Shown piece by piece: positions 1 through 8,673 of a stretch of DNA of 42,910 nucleotides. This stretch comes from Variovorax sp. (lineage in GTDB: Bacteria > Pseudomonadota > Gammaproteobacteria > Burkholderiales > Burkholderiaceae_C). The stretch spans positions 1 through 42,910 of the forward strand of contig JANXTS010000088.1 in the NCBI GenBank assembly GCA_025352265.1, read 5' to 3'. The notes below the pieces were generated by a model, which did no database searches, was not told the DNA's origin, and saw only the letters and a list, made by a program, of their open reading frames with translations. Position 1 is the stretch's first letter. Each line of letters starts with the position of its first letter. The translations under genes were made by a program, and so were the position numbers.

Positions 1-463
1 GCTGGAGCTCACCGGCACCGGACTCATCATCGTGCTGTGCTTCATGTTTCGCAATTTGCCGGTTGGCGTGCGCGCCGGCACCGCGGCTTTCAAGCAGCTC
101 GACCGCTCGCTGGACGAGGCCTCGCTGATGCTGCGCGCGTCGACTTCGCAAACGCTCTTCAAGATCGTGCTGCCGCTGTTGAAGCCTGCGCTGGTGGCCG
201 CGCTGGTCTACAGCTTCGTGCGTGCGATGACGACTGTGAGCGCGGTGATCTTTTTGGTCACGGCCGAGAACGAACTGGCGACGACGTACATCATCGGGCG
301 CGTCGGCAATGGTGACTACGGTGTCGCGCTGGCCTATTGCACGGTGCTGATCGTGCTGATGTCGGCAGTGATCGCGTTGATCCAGTGGGCGGTCGGTGAG
401 CGCAGGCTGGGGCGCCGCGGCGCCGTTGCCGCAAGCTCGACCACGGTGGCGACACCAGCGTAG
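1..463 (+). CDS. ABC transporter permease, Fe(III)/FbpB-like, 3' part only
   Basis: The 5' part of the gene lies outside the window; the first complete codon in frame begins at base 2. The visible part is the last ~150 residues of a binding-protein-dependent transport permease. It has a cytoplasmic EAA-type loop (LDEASLMLRAS) followed by hydrophobic segments (ALVAALVYSFV, VALAYCTVLIVLMSAVIALI). The phrase MTTVSAVIFLV is typical of the FbpB/AfuB and 2-aminoethylphosphonate permease group. The ATPase gene follows 25 bases later, so the two form an importer. The substrate cannot be decided from this fragment: ferric iron is the commonest assignment, and polyamine or phosphonate remain possible. 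Confidence 0.85.
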   Translation, partial: LELTGTGLIIVLCFMFRNLPVGVRAGTAAFKQLDRSLDEASLMLRASTSQTLFKIVLPLLKPALVAALVYSFVRAMTTVSAVIFLVTAENELATTYIIGRVGNGDYGVALAYCTVLIVLMSAVIALIQWAVGERRLGRRGAVAASSTTVATPA

Positions 464-488
464 CCCGCGCACTGAACACAAGGCAGTC

Positions 489-1541
489 ATGACGACCCAC
501 GGCATCGAATTTCGTAACGTTACCAAGCGCTACGGCACCAACCGCAGCGCACCGCTCGCTGTCAAAGGCATCAGCTTCGAGGTGAAGCAAGGCACGTTGA
601 CGACCATCCTCGGCCCTTCGGGCTGCGGCAAGACGACCACGCTGCGCATGATCGCGGGGCTCGAGTCGCCGACCTCCGGTTCGATCTTCATGGGCGGCCG
701 CGACGTGACCACGCTCGGGCCCGGCGAGCGCAACGTCAGCATGATGTTCCAGAGCTACGCGCTCTTTCCGCACATGGACGTGATCGAGAACGTGGCTTAC
801 GGCCTGCGCATGAGCGGCGTCAAAAAAGACGAGGCGACTTCGCGTGCGCGCGAGGCGTTGCGCGGCGTCGGGCTGGTCGATTTCGACACGCGTTTGCCGA
901 GCGAGCTTTCAGGCGGCCAGCAGCAGCGCGTGGCGCTGGCACGCGCCCTGGTGCTGGAGCCCGCGGTGCTGCTGTTCGATGAACCGCTGTCGAACCTCGA
1001 TGCCCGTCTACGCCGCGAAATGCGCGAAGAGATCCGCACGCTGCAACAGCGCCTCAAGCTCACGGTCGCCTACGTCACGCACGACCAGAGCGAGGCGCTG
1101 GCGGTGAGCGACCAGATCATCGTGATGGACCACGGCGTCATCGCGCAGCGCGGCACCCCCGAGCAGTTGTACGGCAAGCCGGAAAGCGAATTCGTCGCCG
1201 GCTTCATGGGCGAGGCGATGGTGTTCCCGGCGATGGCGCAGCCCGATGGCGTGGTCACGCTCGGCCCGCTCACGCTGGGGTCACGCTACGGCAATGTTGC
1301 GTCGGGCGTGGTCAAGGTCGCGGTCCGACCGGAGGCGTGGCTGATCGGCTCTGCCGTCGGTATCGACGCCACGCTGCGCAAGGCAACCTACCTCGGCAGC
1401 TTCTACGAGTACGTCTTCGATACCGCGCTCGGTGCGGTGTTCGTGGTCTCGTACGACCTGGCGCGTCCGCTGGCCGCCGGTGTGAAGACGACGTTGTCGC
1501 TCGGCAACCATGGCGTTTCGGTGGTGCCCGTCACAAGTTGA
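489..1541 (+). CDS. ABC transporter ATP-binding protein, FbpC/PotA-like
   Basis: This 350-residue ATPase energises the upstream permease. Walker A GPSGCGKTT is at residues 42-50, the Q-loop glutamine at 88, the signature LSGGQ at 140-144, Walker B LLFDE at 161-165 and the switch histidine at 198 (VTHDQ). The C-terminal ~110 residues form a TOBE-type regulatory domain, as in FbpC and PotA. An in-frame extension to base 396 is open, but it would overlap the permease gene, and ATG 489 gives the usual family N-terminus. The HAD gene follows in the same direction after 34 bases, so the three may be cotranscribed. The substrate is not settled by the sequence. Confidence 0.9.
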   Translation: MTTHGIEFRNVTKRYGTNRSAPLAVKGISFEVKQGTLTTILGPSGCGKTTTLRMIAGLESPTSGSIFMGGRDVTTLGPGERNVSMMFQSYALFPHMDVIENVAYGLRMSGVKKDEATSRAREALRGVGLVDFDTRLPSELSGGQQQRVALARALVLEPAVLLFDEPLSNLDARLRREMREEIRTLQQRLKLTVAYVTHDQSEALAVSDQIIVMDHGVIAQRGTPEQLYGKPESEFVAGFMGEAMVFPAMAQPDGVVTLGPLTLGSRYGNVASGVVKVAVRPEAWLIGSAVGIDATLRKATYLGSFYEYVFDTALGAVFVVSYDLARPLAAGVKTTLSLGNHGVSVVPVTS

Positions 1542-1575
1542 AGGCTGGTTGATCGTCATGCGGTCCAATGGCGGC

Positions 1576-2232
1576 ATGAACATCGTTTTCGATCTGGGCG
1601 CCGTGCTGGTGACCTGGGAGCCCGTCGCGCTGGTGCAAACGCACCTCGGCTCGCATGCCCCGACGGCAAAAGCCGCGCACGCTTTGGCGCGAGACATGTT
1701 CCACCATGAAGACTGGCTCGGCTTCGACCGCGGCACGCACCCGCTCGACGTCGCGATCGGGCTCATGGCGACGCGACTCGGGCTACCCCGCGACAAGCTC
1801 GAAGCGCTGCTTGCGCCCATGGGTGAGCGGCTGGCACCGATCGCCGTCACCGTCGAACTGCTCGATGGATTGCGCCAGCGGCGTGATGCCGGCGAAGATC
1901 TCAGGCTCTACTACCTTTCGAATATGCCGGTGCCGTATGCGCGTGCGCTGGAGCGGCGAATGTCCTTTTTGTCGTGGTTCGACGGCGGGATTTTTTCTGG
2001 CGACGTCAAGTTGCTCAAGCCGCAGCGCGAGATCTATGCGTTGCTGGTCGAGCGGTTCGCCTTGGTGCCGCAGGCGACTGTGTTCATCGACGACTCGAAG
2101 GCCAACGTCGATGCTGCGCGAGCGCTCGGCTGGCATGCCGTGCATTGCGAAGCGCCGAGCGTGTTGCCAGCGCAATTGGCAGCGCAAATGGCTGCTATCG
2201 CGAAGACAGCCGCTGTTCGGCCACCGCAGTAA
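1576..2232 (+). CDS. HAD-superfamily phosphatase, YihX-like
   Basis: This is a 218-residue haloacid dehalogenase-type hydrolase. Motif I is VFDLGAVL, with nucleophile Asp6 and glycine at the second position as in the YihX/FMN-phosphatase group. Motif II is the LSNMP serine (115), the motif III lysine is in the GDVKLLKP region (145-148), and the motif IV acidic pair is FIDDSKAN (172-173). A helical cap lies between motifs I and II. An alternative in-frame ATG at 1558 would add six residues; neither start has a good ribosome site, and 1576 gives the usual family N-terminus. The 3' end overlaps the convergent lipocalin gene by 38 bases. The substrate is unknown; sugar phosphate or FMN are the usual candidates. 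Confidence 0.85.
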   Translation: MNIVFDLGAVLVTWEPVALVQTHLGSHAPTAKAAHALARDMFHHEDWLGFDRGTHPLDVAIGLMATRLGLPRDKLEALLAPMGERLAPIAVTVELLDGLRQRRDAGEDLRLYYLSNMPVPYARALERRMSFLSWFDGGIFSGDVKLLKPQREIYALLVERFALVPQATVFIDDSKANVDAARALGWHAVHCEAPSVLPAQLAAQMAAIAKTAAVRPPQ

Positions 2233-3001
2233 CCGACTCTGCTGAGGCTCCCGTTAAATTCGCGCGGCTTCCACCCGAAGGCGTGAACGCGGTCGGCACC
2301 GCCGGCAGGATTGGCGCGCCAGTGCGCACCACCTTGTCGACATCGAATCCCAGCGTGCGCGCGTAGTCGAGTTCGGCTTTAAGCGTGGCATCGTCGAGCC
2401 GCGGTGCGCGCGACAGCACCCAGAGATAGTCGCGGTTGGGAGTGCCCACCAGCGCAACCTGGTAGTCGCGGTCGAGCTTCAGGATCCAGTAGTCGCCCCA
2501 TACCGCCGGCAGCCAACTTAGCCAAGCAGGCGCGAAGCGCACTTTCAATCGGCCTGCACCCGGCTGACCGGCCGCCGGAACCACGTGTGCAGAGCCAACC
2601 GCTTCTTCCAAACTTCCGTCTGCCAGGATGCAGCGGTTGCGCACCTCGAATGTGCCGTCGGTCAGTTGCGTGTAGTCGGCCGACACGGGGCCGGTGCACT
2701 TTTTTTCGAACCGGTTCGGCAGTCGGGCCTGTTCGTGCCAAACGCCTGCGTAGCGCTTCAGATCGACAGGTGCCACGACTTGGAGCGGCGCGCGCATCAG
2801 GGGGGCACCGTCCGCCGGACCGCTGACGTTTTGGGCGCGAGCCGTGCGCGCGGCTGTTAGGGCGATCAGTGCCAGAAAGCCCCCAATGCAAAAAGCTGCG
2901 GAGAGGGTGCTGATGGACACGCTACGAGCGTGGTCTTCAGGCTCGAGACGAGGTGTGTAATTTAGTGGCGGAAGCGACTCGCGGCTGGGGCGCAGGGACA
3001 T
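2195..3001 (-). CDS. Exported lipocalin family protein (Blc-like)
   Basis: This 268-residue protein has the lipocalin signature at residues 82-96 ([15 protein letters not shown], with the conserved G86-x-W88). The rest of the beta-barrel family pattern follows, including GDYWILKLD and DYLWVLSR. Bacterial lipocalins of the Blc group bind lipids or lysophospholipids at the outer membrane. The start at 3001 has a strong Shine-Dalgarno (AGGAGG, 5 bases upstream). It leaves a ~27-residue hydrophilic leader before the hydrophobic segment (about 30-50), which ends in ARTARA. This resembles either an unusually long signal peptide or a membrane anchor. Unlike E. coli Blc there is no good lipobox. An internal GTG at 2920 would give a conventional signal peptide but has a poor ribosome site. 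Confidence 0.85.
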   Translation of the reverse strand: MSLRPSRESLPPLNYTPRLEPEDHARSVSISTLSAAFCIGGFLALIALTAARTARAQNVSGPADGAPLMRAPLQVVAPVDLKRYAGVWHEQARLPNRFEKKCTGPVSADYTQLTDGTFEVRNRCILADGSLEEAVGSAHVVPAAGQPGAGRLKVRFAPAWLSWLPAVWGDYWILKLDRDYQVALVGTPNRDYLWVLSRAPRLDDATLKAELDYARTLGFDVDKVVRTGAPILPAVPTAFTPSGGSRANLTGASAESVTAVAEQRLSSR

Positions 3002-3192
3002 GGATTCCTCCTCATATTCGGGCCATAGATTTTGCGCCGCGCGCGCCGGAGGCGTCGTCAGTGACGGACCACTGGGGCTGTCGGCGTCGGCGCCATTTAA
3101 CCACTCCAAACTATCCCGCAAGTCGCATCAAAACATGCAGACTGCTCATGCGGATACCAGCAGCAATCAACATCGCGCAGGATAATGATTCG

Positions 3193-4143
3193 ATGAATCA
3201 ACTCGACGCCCTTCGCCAATGGACCACCGTGGTCGCCGACACCGGTGACTTTCGGCAATTCGTGCAATTCAAACCGCAGGATGCAACGACGAATCCGTCG
3301 CTGATCCTGAAGGCGGTGCAAAAGCCGGACTACCGGCCGCTGCTCGACGATGCAGTTTCCAAATTTAAAGGCAAGCCGATCGACGAGGTAATCGATCGCT
3401 TGCTGGTGCGCTTCGGCACCGAGATCCTGTCGATCATTCCGGGCCGCGTGTCCACCGAAGTCGATGCGCGACTCAGCTTCGACACCGCTGGGACGGTGGC
3501 ACGGGCCGACCGCATCGTGGCGCTCTACCGCGCGGAAGGCATCGACGTCGAAAAGCGGGTGCTCATCAAGGTCGCGTCGACGTGGGAAGGCATCGAGGCC
3601 GCCCGCCAGCTCCAGCTTAAGGGCATCAACTGCAACCTTACGCTGCTGTTTTCGTACGCGCAGGCGGTGGCGTGCGGTGCTGCCGGAGTCAAGCTGATCT
3701 CGCCTTTCGTCGGGCGCATTTACGACTGGTACAAAAAGACAGCGGGTGCAAAGTGGGACGAGGTCGCCAACGCGGGCGCCAACGACCCCGGCGTGAAGTC
3801 CGTTCAGCAGATTTTCGATTACTACAAGAGCCAGGGCATCAAGACCGAGGTGATGGGCGCGAGCTTTCGCAACGTTGGCCAGATCGCCGCGCTGGCTGGT
3901 TGCGATTTGTTGACCATCAGCCCCGAGCTTCTGGGCGAACTGGCGGCGAGCGAAGCGCCGTTGCCGCATGCACTCGATGCGTCGGCTGCGGCCAAGCTCG
4001 ATATCCAGCCGGCTTCTTACGACGAGCCAGGGTTCCGCTTTGCGATGAACGAGGATGCGATGGCCACCGAGAAGCTCGCCGAGGGCATTCGCGCCTTCGC
4101 CGCCGATGCGATCAAGCTTGAAAAGTTGATGGAGGCAAAGTGA
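3193..4143 (+). CDS. tal: Transaldolase
   Basis: Transaldolase exchanges a dihydroxyacetone unit between sedoheptulose-7-phosphate and glyceraldehyde-3-phosphate in the non-oxidative pentose phosphate pathway. The protein has 316 residues, the normal length for the TalB type. The N-terminal signature [12 protein letters not shown] is at 30-41, and the Schiff-base lysine is Lys126 in [11 protein letters not shown]. An AGGA lies about 9 bases before ATG 3193; in-frame ATGs further upstream would add residues not typical of the family. The stop codon TGA overlaps the GTG start of pgi, so the two are translationally coupled. They share the F6P/erythrose-4-phosphate node. Confidence 0.96.
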   Translation: MNQLDALRQWTTVVADTGDFRQFVQFKPQDATTNPSLILKAVQKPDYRPLLDDAVSKFKGKPIDEVIDRLLVRFGTEILSIIPGRVSTEVDARLSFDTAGTVARADRIVALYRAEGIDVEKRVLIKVASTWEGIEAARQLQLKGINCNLTLLFSYAQAVACGAAGVKLISPFVGRIYDWYKKTAGAKWDEVANAGANDPGVKSVQQIFDYYKSQGIKTEVMGASFRNVGQIAALAGCDLLTISPELLGELAASEAPLPHALDASAAAKLDIQPASYDEPGFRFAMNEDAMATEKLAEGIRAFAADAIKLEKLMEAK

Positions 4144-5711
4144 GCGCGACAGGCGTTCCTTTGTCCTCCGGCTACCTGCGGGCTGACAATGCGCCGGCCT
4201 GGGCCGCGTTGCAGGCGCAATTCGATGCGTCCGGCAAGACGCTCGACTTGCGCGAAGCTTTTGCATCGGACAGCCAACGCGTCGCCTCGTTAAGCCAGTC
4301 GGCGCCGTATGTCTTCGCCGACATGTCGAAGAGCCTGACCGATGCGACAACCGAAAAACTGTTGCTGGATTTGGCGCGTGAGTGCGGCCTCGAAGCGCAT
4401 CGCGATGCGATGTTCGCAGGTGACCGTATCAACACCACCGAGGACCGCGCAGTGTTGCACACGCTGCTGCGCGCACCCGCGGCCAAAGGCATGACCGGCA
4501 AGCTGGCTGAGGTGCACACCACGCTCGACGCGATGCTCGCGTACGCCGAAAAAGTACGAGCCGATCACACGATCACCGACGTCGTCAACATCGGCATCGG
4601 TGGCTCCGACCTCGGCCCGCAGATGGTGGTGCTGGCCATGGCCGAGTACGTCGCGCCGGGCAAGCGTTTTCACTTCGTGTCGAACGTCGACGGTCACGAA
4701 CTGGCTGGCGTGCTCAAGGGATTGGCACCGGAACACACGTTGTTCTTGATCGCATCGAAGACCTTTACCACCGCCGAGACGATGACCAATGCGCAGTCGG
4801 CCAAGCGCTGGTTCGAGCAGGCGGGCGGCGTCGACATTGCGCAGCATTTCGCGGCGCTCACGACCAATGTCGAAGCGGCGAAGGCCTTTGGCATCGACAC
4901 GACCTTCGGCTTCTGGGACTGGGTCGGCGGCCGCTATTCGCTGTGGTCGGCCATCGGATTGCCGATCGCGCTGGCCATCGGTGCCGACGGCTTTCGTGCG
5001 TTGCTGGCTGGCGCGCATGCAATGGACGAACACTTTCGCACCGCGCCGCTGGCGCAGAACCTGCCGGTTCGGCTCGGGCTGCTCGATGTCTGGTATCGCA
5101 ACTTCCATCGCTTCACGACGCGCAGCATCGCGCCCTATCACAGCGCGTTGAAGCGACTGCCGGCCTACCTGCAGCAGCTCGAGATGGAGAGCAACGGCAA
5201 GCAGGTCGACCTCGATGGCCAGCCGCTGCCTTTCGGTACGTCGCCGGTGTTGTGGGGCGAGCCGGGCACCAACGGGCAGCACGCGTACTTCCAGATGTTG
5301 CACCAGGGCACCGACGTGACGCCGCTCGAGTTCATCGGCGTGCGCGATGCGTCGCACGATCTCGATGGACACCACTCCAAGCTGCTGGCCAACTGCATCG
5401 CGCAGGCGCAGGCGCTGATGGTCGGCAAGCAGGACGTTGGCGGCCACAAGAACTTTCCGGGCAATCGGCCCAGCACTTTCTTCGTGTTCGAGAAGCTCAC
5501 GCCGGAAACGCTCGGCGCGTTTCTGGCGATGTACGAGCACCGCGTGTTCACCAGCGGTGCGCTGTGGGGCATCAACAGCTTCGACCAGTGGGGCGTGGAG
5601 CTTGGCAAGGTGCTGGCGCGGGACATCGAGCCGCGATTGGCTTCGGGCGATACATCGGGGCTCGACGCGTCGACGGCCGGTTTGCTCGAATGCCTGCGCC
5701 CGTCAGCTTAA
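4140..5711 (+). CDS. pgi: Glucose-6-phosphate isomerase
   Basis: This cytosolic enzyme interconverts glucose-6-phosphate and fructose-6-phosphate. It has 523 residues, close to the usual ~545. Signature 1 [14 protein letters not shown] is at 260-273. Signature 2 [12 protein letters not shown] is at 479-490. Catalytic residues by family comparison are Glu350 (LEMESNGK), His381 (NGQHAYF) and Lys490. The sugar-phosphate loop [10 protein letters not shown] is at 151-160. Translation starts at GTG 4140, overlapping the tal stop by four bases (GTGA). There is no strong separate ribosome site, so coupling to tal is likely. Confidence 0.96.
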   Translation: MSATGVPLSSGYLRADNAPAWAALQAQFDASGKTLDLREAFASDSQRVASLSQSAPYVFADMSKSLTDATTEKLLLDLARECGLEAHRDAMFAGDRINTTEDRAVLHTLLRAPAAKGMTGKLAEVHTTLDAMLAYAEKVRADHTITDVVNIGIGGSDLGPQMVVLAMAEYVAPGKRFHFVSNVDGHELAGVLKGLAPEHTLFLIASKTFTTAETMTNAQSAKRWFEQAGGVDIAQHFAALTTNVEAAKAFGIDTTFGFWDWVGGRYSLWSAIGLPIALAIGADGFRALLAGAHAMDEHFRTAPLAQNLPVRLGLLDVWYRNFHRFTTRSIAPYHSALKRLPAYLQQLEMESNGKQVDLDGQPLPFGTSPVLWGEPGTNGQHAYFQMLHQGTDVTPLEFIGVRDASHDLDGHHSKLLANCIAQAQALMVGKQDVGGHKNFPGNRPSTFFVFEKLTPETLGAFLAMYEHRVFTSGALWGINSFDQWGVELGKVLARDIEPRLASGDTSGLDASTAGLLECLRPSA

Positions 5712-5786
5712 GTGGCTTGCACGGCCACTCCGCCTTTATGATCCTTTTGGGGTTTTCCCATGGGATTACAAAGAGGAGTTAGCCAA

Positions 5787-6131
5787 ATGAATATCCAGGA
5801 ATCTGCTCGCACGTGCTTCACCAAGTTCGCCGATTTCACGGGTCGTGCTTCGCGATCCGAGTATTGGTGGTTCGTCCTCGTGTATCTGATCGCCTTGTTT
5901 GTCGGCGCGCTGATTCACCGCTTCGTGCAGGGCTTGGTGGTGCTGGTGTTCATCGTGCCGACCATTGCAGTTGGGGCGCGCCGCCTCCACGACATCGGCA
6001 AGACAGGCTGGCTGATGCTGCTCGGGCTGATTCCGATCGCCAACTTCGTCCTGTTGTACTTCACGGTGCAGCCGTCGCAGGCTGAGACCAACCAATGGGG
6101 CGCTCCGCCCACCACGGCACCGGTCGTTTAG
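5787..6131 (+). CDS. DUF805 inner-membrane protein
   Basis: A 114-residue protein of the DUF805 (YhaH-like) family, recognisable by the N-terminal F-TKFADFTGRASRSEYWWF motif and the later ARRLHDIGKTGW motif. Three or four hydrophobic segments follow (about 29-43, 47-61 and 77-93), then a hydrophilic proline-rich tail. The function of the family is unknown. ATG 5787 is preceded by GAGGAG at good spacing; an in-frame ATG at 5760 is less likely because it lies upstream of that site. The gene is followed by a strong terminator and is probably its own unit, 75 bases behind pgi. Confidence 0.85.
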   Translation: MNIQESARTCFTKFADFTGRASRSEYWWFVLVYLIALFVGALIHRFVQGLVVLVFIVPTIAVGARRLHDIGKTGWLMLLGLIPIANFVLLYFTVQPSQAETNQWGAPPTTAPVV

Positions 6132-6153
6132 GCGCTCGACACTTGCATCTTCC

Positions 6154-6178
6154 AAAGGCCGCCTTGCGCGGCCTTTTT
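6154..6178 (+). terminator. Rho-independent terminator after the DUF805 gene
   Basis: A 9-bp perfect stem (AAAGGCCGC / GCGGCCTTT) with a 5-base loop runs into a T-tract of five. It separates pgi and the DUF805 gene from the polyol operon. Confidence 0.85.
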
Positions 6179-6248
6179 CACGTAGCCAAGGTCAAATTAC
6201 ATCCTGTATTGCTGAAACCAGGGAATTCACTAGCCAATCAATGCATGA

Positions 6249-6276
6249 AAGTACCGATTGTGGCGATCGAAGTACC
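6249..6276 (+). promoter_or_regulatory. Direct repeat AAGTACC, 21-bp period, upstream of smoE
   Basis: The heptamer AAGTACC occurs at 6249-6255 and again at 6270-6276. The repeats are exactly 21 bp apart, which is two helical turns, and lie about 75-100 bp before the smoE start. AraC-family proteins typically bind such direct repeats on one face of the helix, and an AraC-family gene closes this operon. The operator role is an inference. A 7-bp tandem (CCGCAAT twice, then C) follows at about 6281. Confidence 0.35.
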
Positions 6277-6350
6277 AAACCCGCAATCCGCAATCTACAG
6301 AATCCCTTCCACAGCGATCGGTGGTCGCTGATCACAACAGGAGACTATTC

Positions 6351-7658
6351 ATGAAGCGTTTTGCCAAAGCGGGCCTCGTCCTCGCACTCACCGCTGCCGG
6401 GTTCGCCCATGCCGCCACCGAACTGGTCATTGCCACCGTGAACAACGGCCACATGATCGAAATGCAGAAGCTCACGCCCTTCTTTGAGAAGGCCAACCCC
6501 GACATCAAGCTCAAGTGGGTCACGCTCGAAGAAGGCACGCTGCGCCAGCGCGTGACCACCGACATTGCCACCAAGGGCGGCCAGTTCGACGTGATGACCA
6601 TCGGTCTCTATGAAACACCGATCTGGTCGAAGAAGGGCTGGCTCAAGCCCATTGCCACCGACGCGGCATACGACGTCGACGATCTGCTGCCCGCGATTCG
6701 CAGTGGCCTCTCGACCGACGGCAAGCTGTACGCCGCACCGTTCTACGGTGAGAGCTCGATGCTGATGTACCGCAAGGATCTGGCAGACAAGCTCGGCATC
6801 AAGATCTCCGACAACCCAACGTGGACCGAAGTCAGGGCGTTTGCCGACAAGGCCAACGACCCGAAGGCAGGCGTGTACGGCATGTGCCTGCGCGGCAAGC
6901 CGGGTTGGGGCGACAACATGGCCTTCCTGACCACGCTGGTGAACACCAACGGCGGCCAGTGGTTCGACATGAAGTGGAAGCCGCAGATCGACACCAAGCC
7001 CTGGCATGACGCCGTCACTTTCTACGTCGACATGATGAAGAAAGACGGCCCTCCTGGCGCGTCTGCCAACAGCTTCAACGAGAACCTGGCGCTCTTCAAT
7101 GAAGGCAAGTGCGCCGCTTGGGTCGATGCGACCATTGCCGCGTCGTTCATCAGCGACCCGAAGCAGTCGAAGGTGGCCGACAAGGTCGCCTTTGCACAAG
7201 CTCCGACGGCTTCGACGCCAAAGGGCGCCAACTGGCTCTGGTCGTGGAACCTCGCCATCCCCGCCAGCTCGAGCAAGGACGAAGCCGCGCAGAAGTTCAT
7301 CAAGTGGGCAACGTCGAAGGACTACATCAATCTGGTCGCCAAGGAAACGGGCTGGGCCTCGGTGCCGACCGGCACGCGCAAGTCGACCTACGCCAACCCT
7401 GAATTCCAGAAGGTAGCCAAGTTCGCAGAAGCCGAAAAGAAGGCCATCGACACCGCTAACTTGACCGACAGCACGCTGCCGAAGTCACCGTACGTCGGTG
7501 TGCAGTACGCGGCCATTCCGGAGTTCCAGGCGATCGGCGTGGCAGTGGGCCAGCAGATGAGCGCCGCGCTCTCGGGCAAAGTCACTGTCGACCAGGCACT
7601 GAAGATATCGCAGACCGCGGCCGAGCGTGAGATGAAAAAGGGTGGCTACTACAAGTAG
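6351..7658 (+). CDS. smoE: Polyol (sorbitol/mannitol-type) ABC transporter substrate-binding protein
   Basis: A 435-residue periplasmic solute-binding protein of the family 1 sugar type. The Sec signal peptide covers residues 1-21 (KRFAKAGLVLALTAAGF, then AHA before the cleavage site). The mature start TELVIATVNNGHM and the motif YETPIWSKKGWLKPI match the SmoE/MtlE polyol group. AGGAG before ATG 6351 is a good ribosome site; in-frame upstream starts would disrupt the signal peptide. Permeases, ATPase and two polyol dehydrogenases follow, which supports a sugar-alcohol ligand. A repeat structure separates this gene from the rest of the operon and may raise its expression relative to the membrane components. 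Confidence 0.9.
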   Translation: MKRFAKAGLVLALTAAGFAHAATELVIATVNNGHMIEMQKLTPFFEKANPDIKLKWVTLEEGTLRQRVTTDIATKGGQFDVMTIGLYETPIWSKKGWLKPIATDAAYDVDDLLPAIRSGLSTDGKLYAAPFYGESSMLMYRKDLADKLGIKISDNPTWTEVRAFADKANDPKAGVYGMCLRGKPGWGDNMAFLTTLVNTNGGQWFDMKWKPQIDTKPWHDAVTFYVDMMKKDGPPGASANSFNENLALFNEGKCAAWVDATIAASFISDPKQSKVADKVAFAQAPTASTPKGANWLWSWNLAIPASSSKDEAAQKFIKWATSKDYINLVAKETGWASVPTGTRKSTYANPEFQKVAKFAEAEKKAIDTANLTDSTLPKSPYVGVQYAAIPEFQAIGVAVGQQMSAALSGKVTVDQALKISQTAAEREMKKGGYYK

Positions 7659-7667
7659 TCCGTTTTC

Positions 7668-7782
7668 ATCCCCTCTCCTCGCGGGGAGAGGGCCAGGGTG
7701 AGGGAGCATCGGCATAACCACATTAACAGTGGTCTATGTCGCTCTCCCTCACCCCAACCCTCTCCCGCAACGGGAGAAGGGG
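7668..7782. repeat. REP/BIME-like pair of inverted palindromic elements between smoE and smoF
   Basis: Element 1 (7668-7707) and element 2 (7741-7782) are near-identical in opposite orientation. Each contains its own hairpin: CCCCTCTCC-TCGC-GGGGAGAGG in the first and TCTCCCG-CAA-CGGGAGA in the second. The flanks GGGTGAGGGA and TCCCTCACCC also pair across the ~33-base spacer. The RNA could therefore fold as two small hairpins or one long stem of about 35 bp with few mismatches. Position and form resemble the malE-malF REP region of enteric bacteria. Confidence 0.85.
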
Positions 7783-7806
7783 CAATCGCCAGCGAGGAAT
7801 ACAAAA

Positions 7807-8664
7807 ATGAAAAGAATACTGCCGCGCGTCCTCATGGCGCCCGCCGTGCTCACGCTCTTCCTCTGGATGATCGTGCCGCTGTTGATGACGTTGTACTTTT
7901 CGTTCGTCAACTACAACCTCATGCAACCGGGCGAGCGCACCTTCGCCGGCATCGAGAACTTTCATTACTTCGTGACCGACCCCGACTTCTGGCCGGCGGT
8001 GTGGAACACGCTGATGCTGATCGGCAGCGTCATCATCATCACGGTGGTGGGTGGGGTGCTGTTGGCCTTGCTGGTCAACGAACCGTTTCCGGGCCGCGGC
8101 ATCGTGCGCGTGCTGCTTATCTCGCCGTTCTTCGTCATGCCCGCGGTCAATGCGCTGCTGTGGAAGCACATGATGATGAACCCGATCTACGGCGTGCTGG
8201 CCGACCTCTGGCGCTTCTTCGGCGCGACGCCGGTCGACTGGCTGACCGACGTGCCGCTGTTCTCGATCATCATCATGGTGGCGTGGCAGTGGCTGCCTTT
8301 CGCGTGCCTGATTTTCATCACCTCACTGCAGTCGCTCGACCGTGAACAGATGGAAGCCGCGCGCATGGACGGCGCGACCGGGCCGCAGCGATTCTTCTAT
8401 CTGACCATCCCGCATCTCGGCCGCCCGATGGCGGTGGTGATCATGATCGAGATGATCTTTTTGCTCGGCATCTTTGCCGAGATCGCCATTACCACCAACG
8501 GTGGTCCGGGCAACGAGAGCACCAACATGACCTACCTGATCTTCAAGCAGTCGCTGATGAATTTCGACGTGGGCGTAGCCTCTGCCGGAGCGTTGTTCGC
8601 GGTCGTGTTCGCCAACATCGTGGCAGTGTTTTTGATTCGCATCATCGGCAAAAACCTGGACTGA
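7807..8664 (+). CDS. smoF: Polyol ABC transporter permease 1
   Basis: A 285-residue inner-membrane permease of the MalF/UgpA type with six predicted membrane spans. The cytoplasmic EAA loop is EAARMDGATGPQRF around residues 182-195, followed by the helix that contacts the ATPase. ATG 7807 has GAGGA upstream. The gene lies 148 bases after smoE, with the repeat pair between them. The next permease starts 9 bases after its stop. Confidence 0.9.
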   Translation: MKRILPRVLMAPAVLTLFLWMIVPLLMTLYFSFVNYNLMQPGERTFAGIENFHYFVTDPDFWPAVWNTLMLIGSVIIITVVGGVLLALLVNEPFPGRGIVRVLLISPFFVMPAVNALLWKHMMMNPIYGVLADLWRFFGATPVDWLTDVPLFSIIIMVAWQWLPFACLIFITSLQSLDREQMEAARMDGATGPQRFFYLTIPHLGRPMAVVIMIEMIFLLGIFAEIAITTNGGPGNESTNMTYLIFKQSLMNFDVGVASAGALFAVVFANIVAVFLIRIIGKNLD

Positions 8665-8673
8665 GAGCGGACT

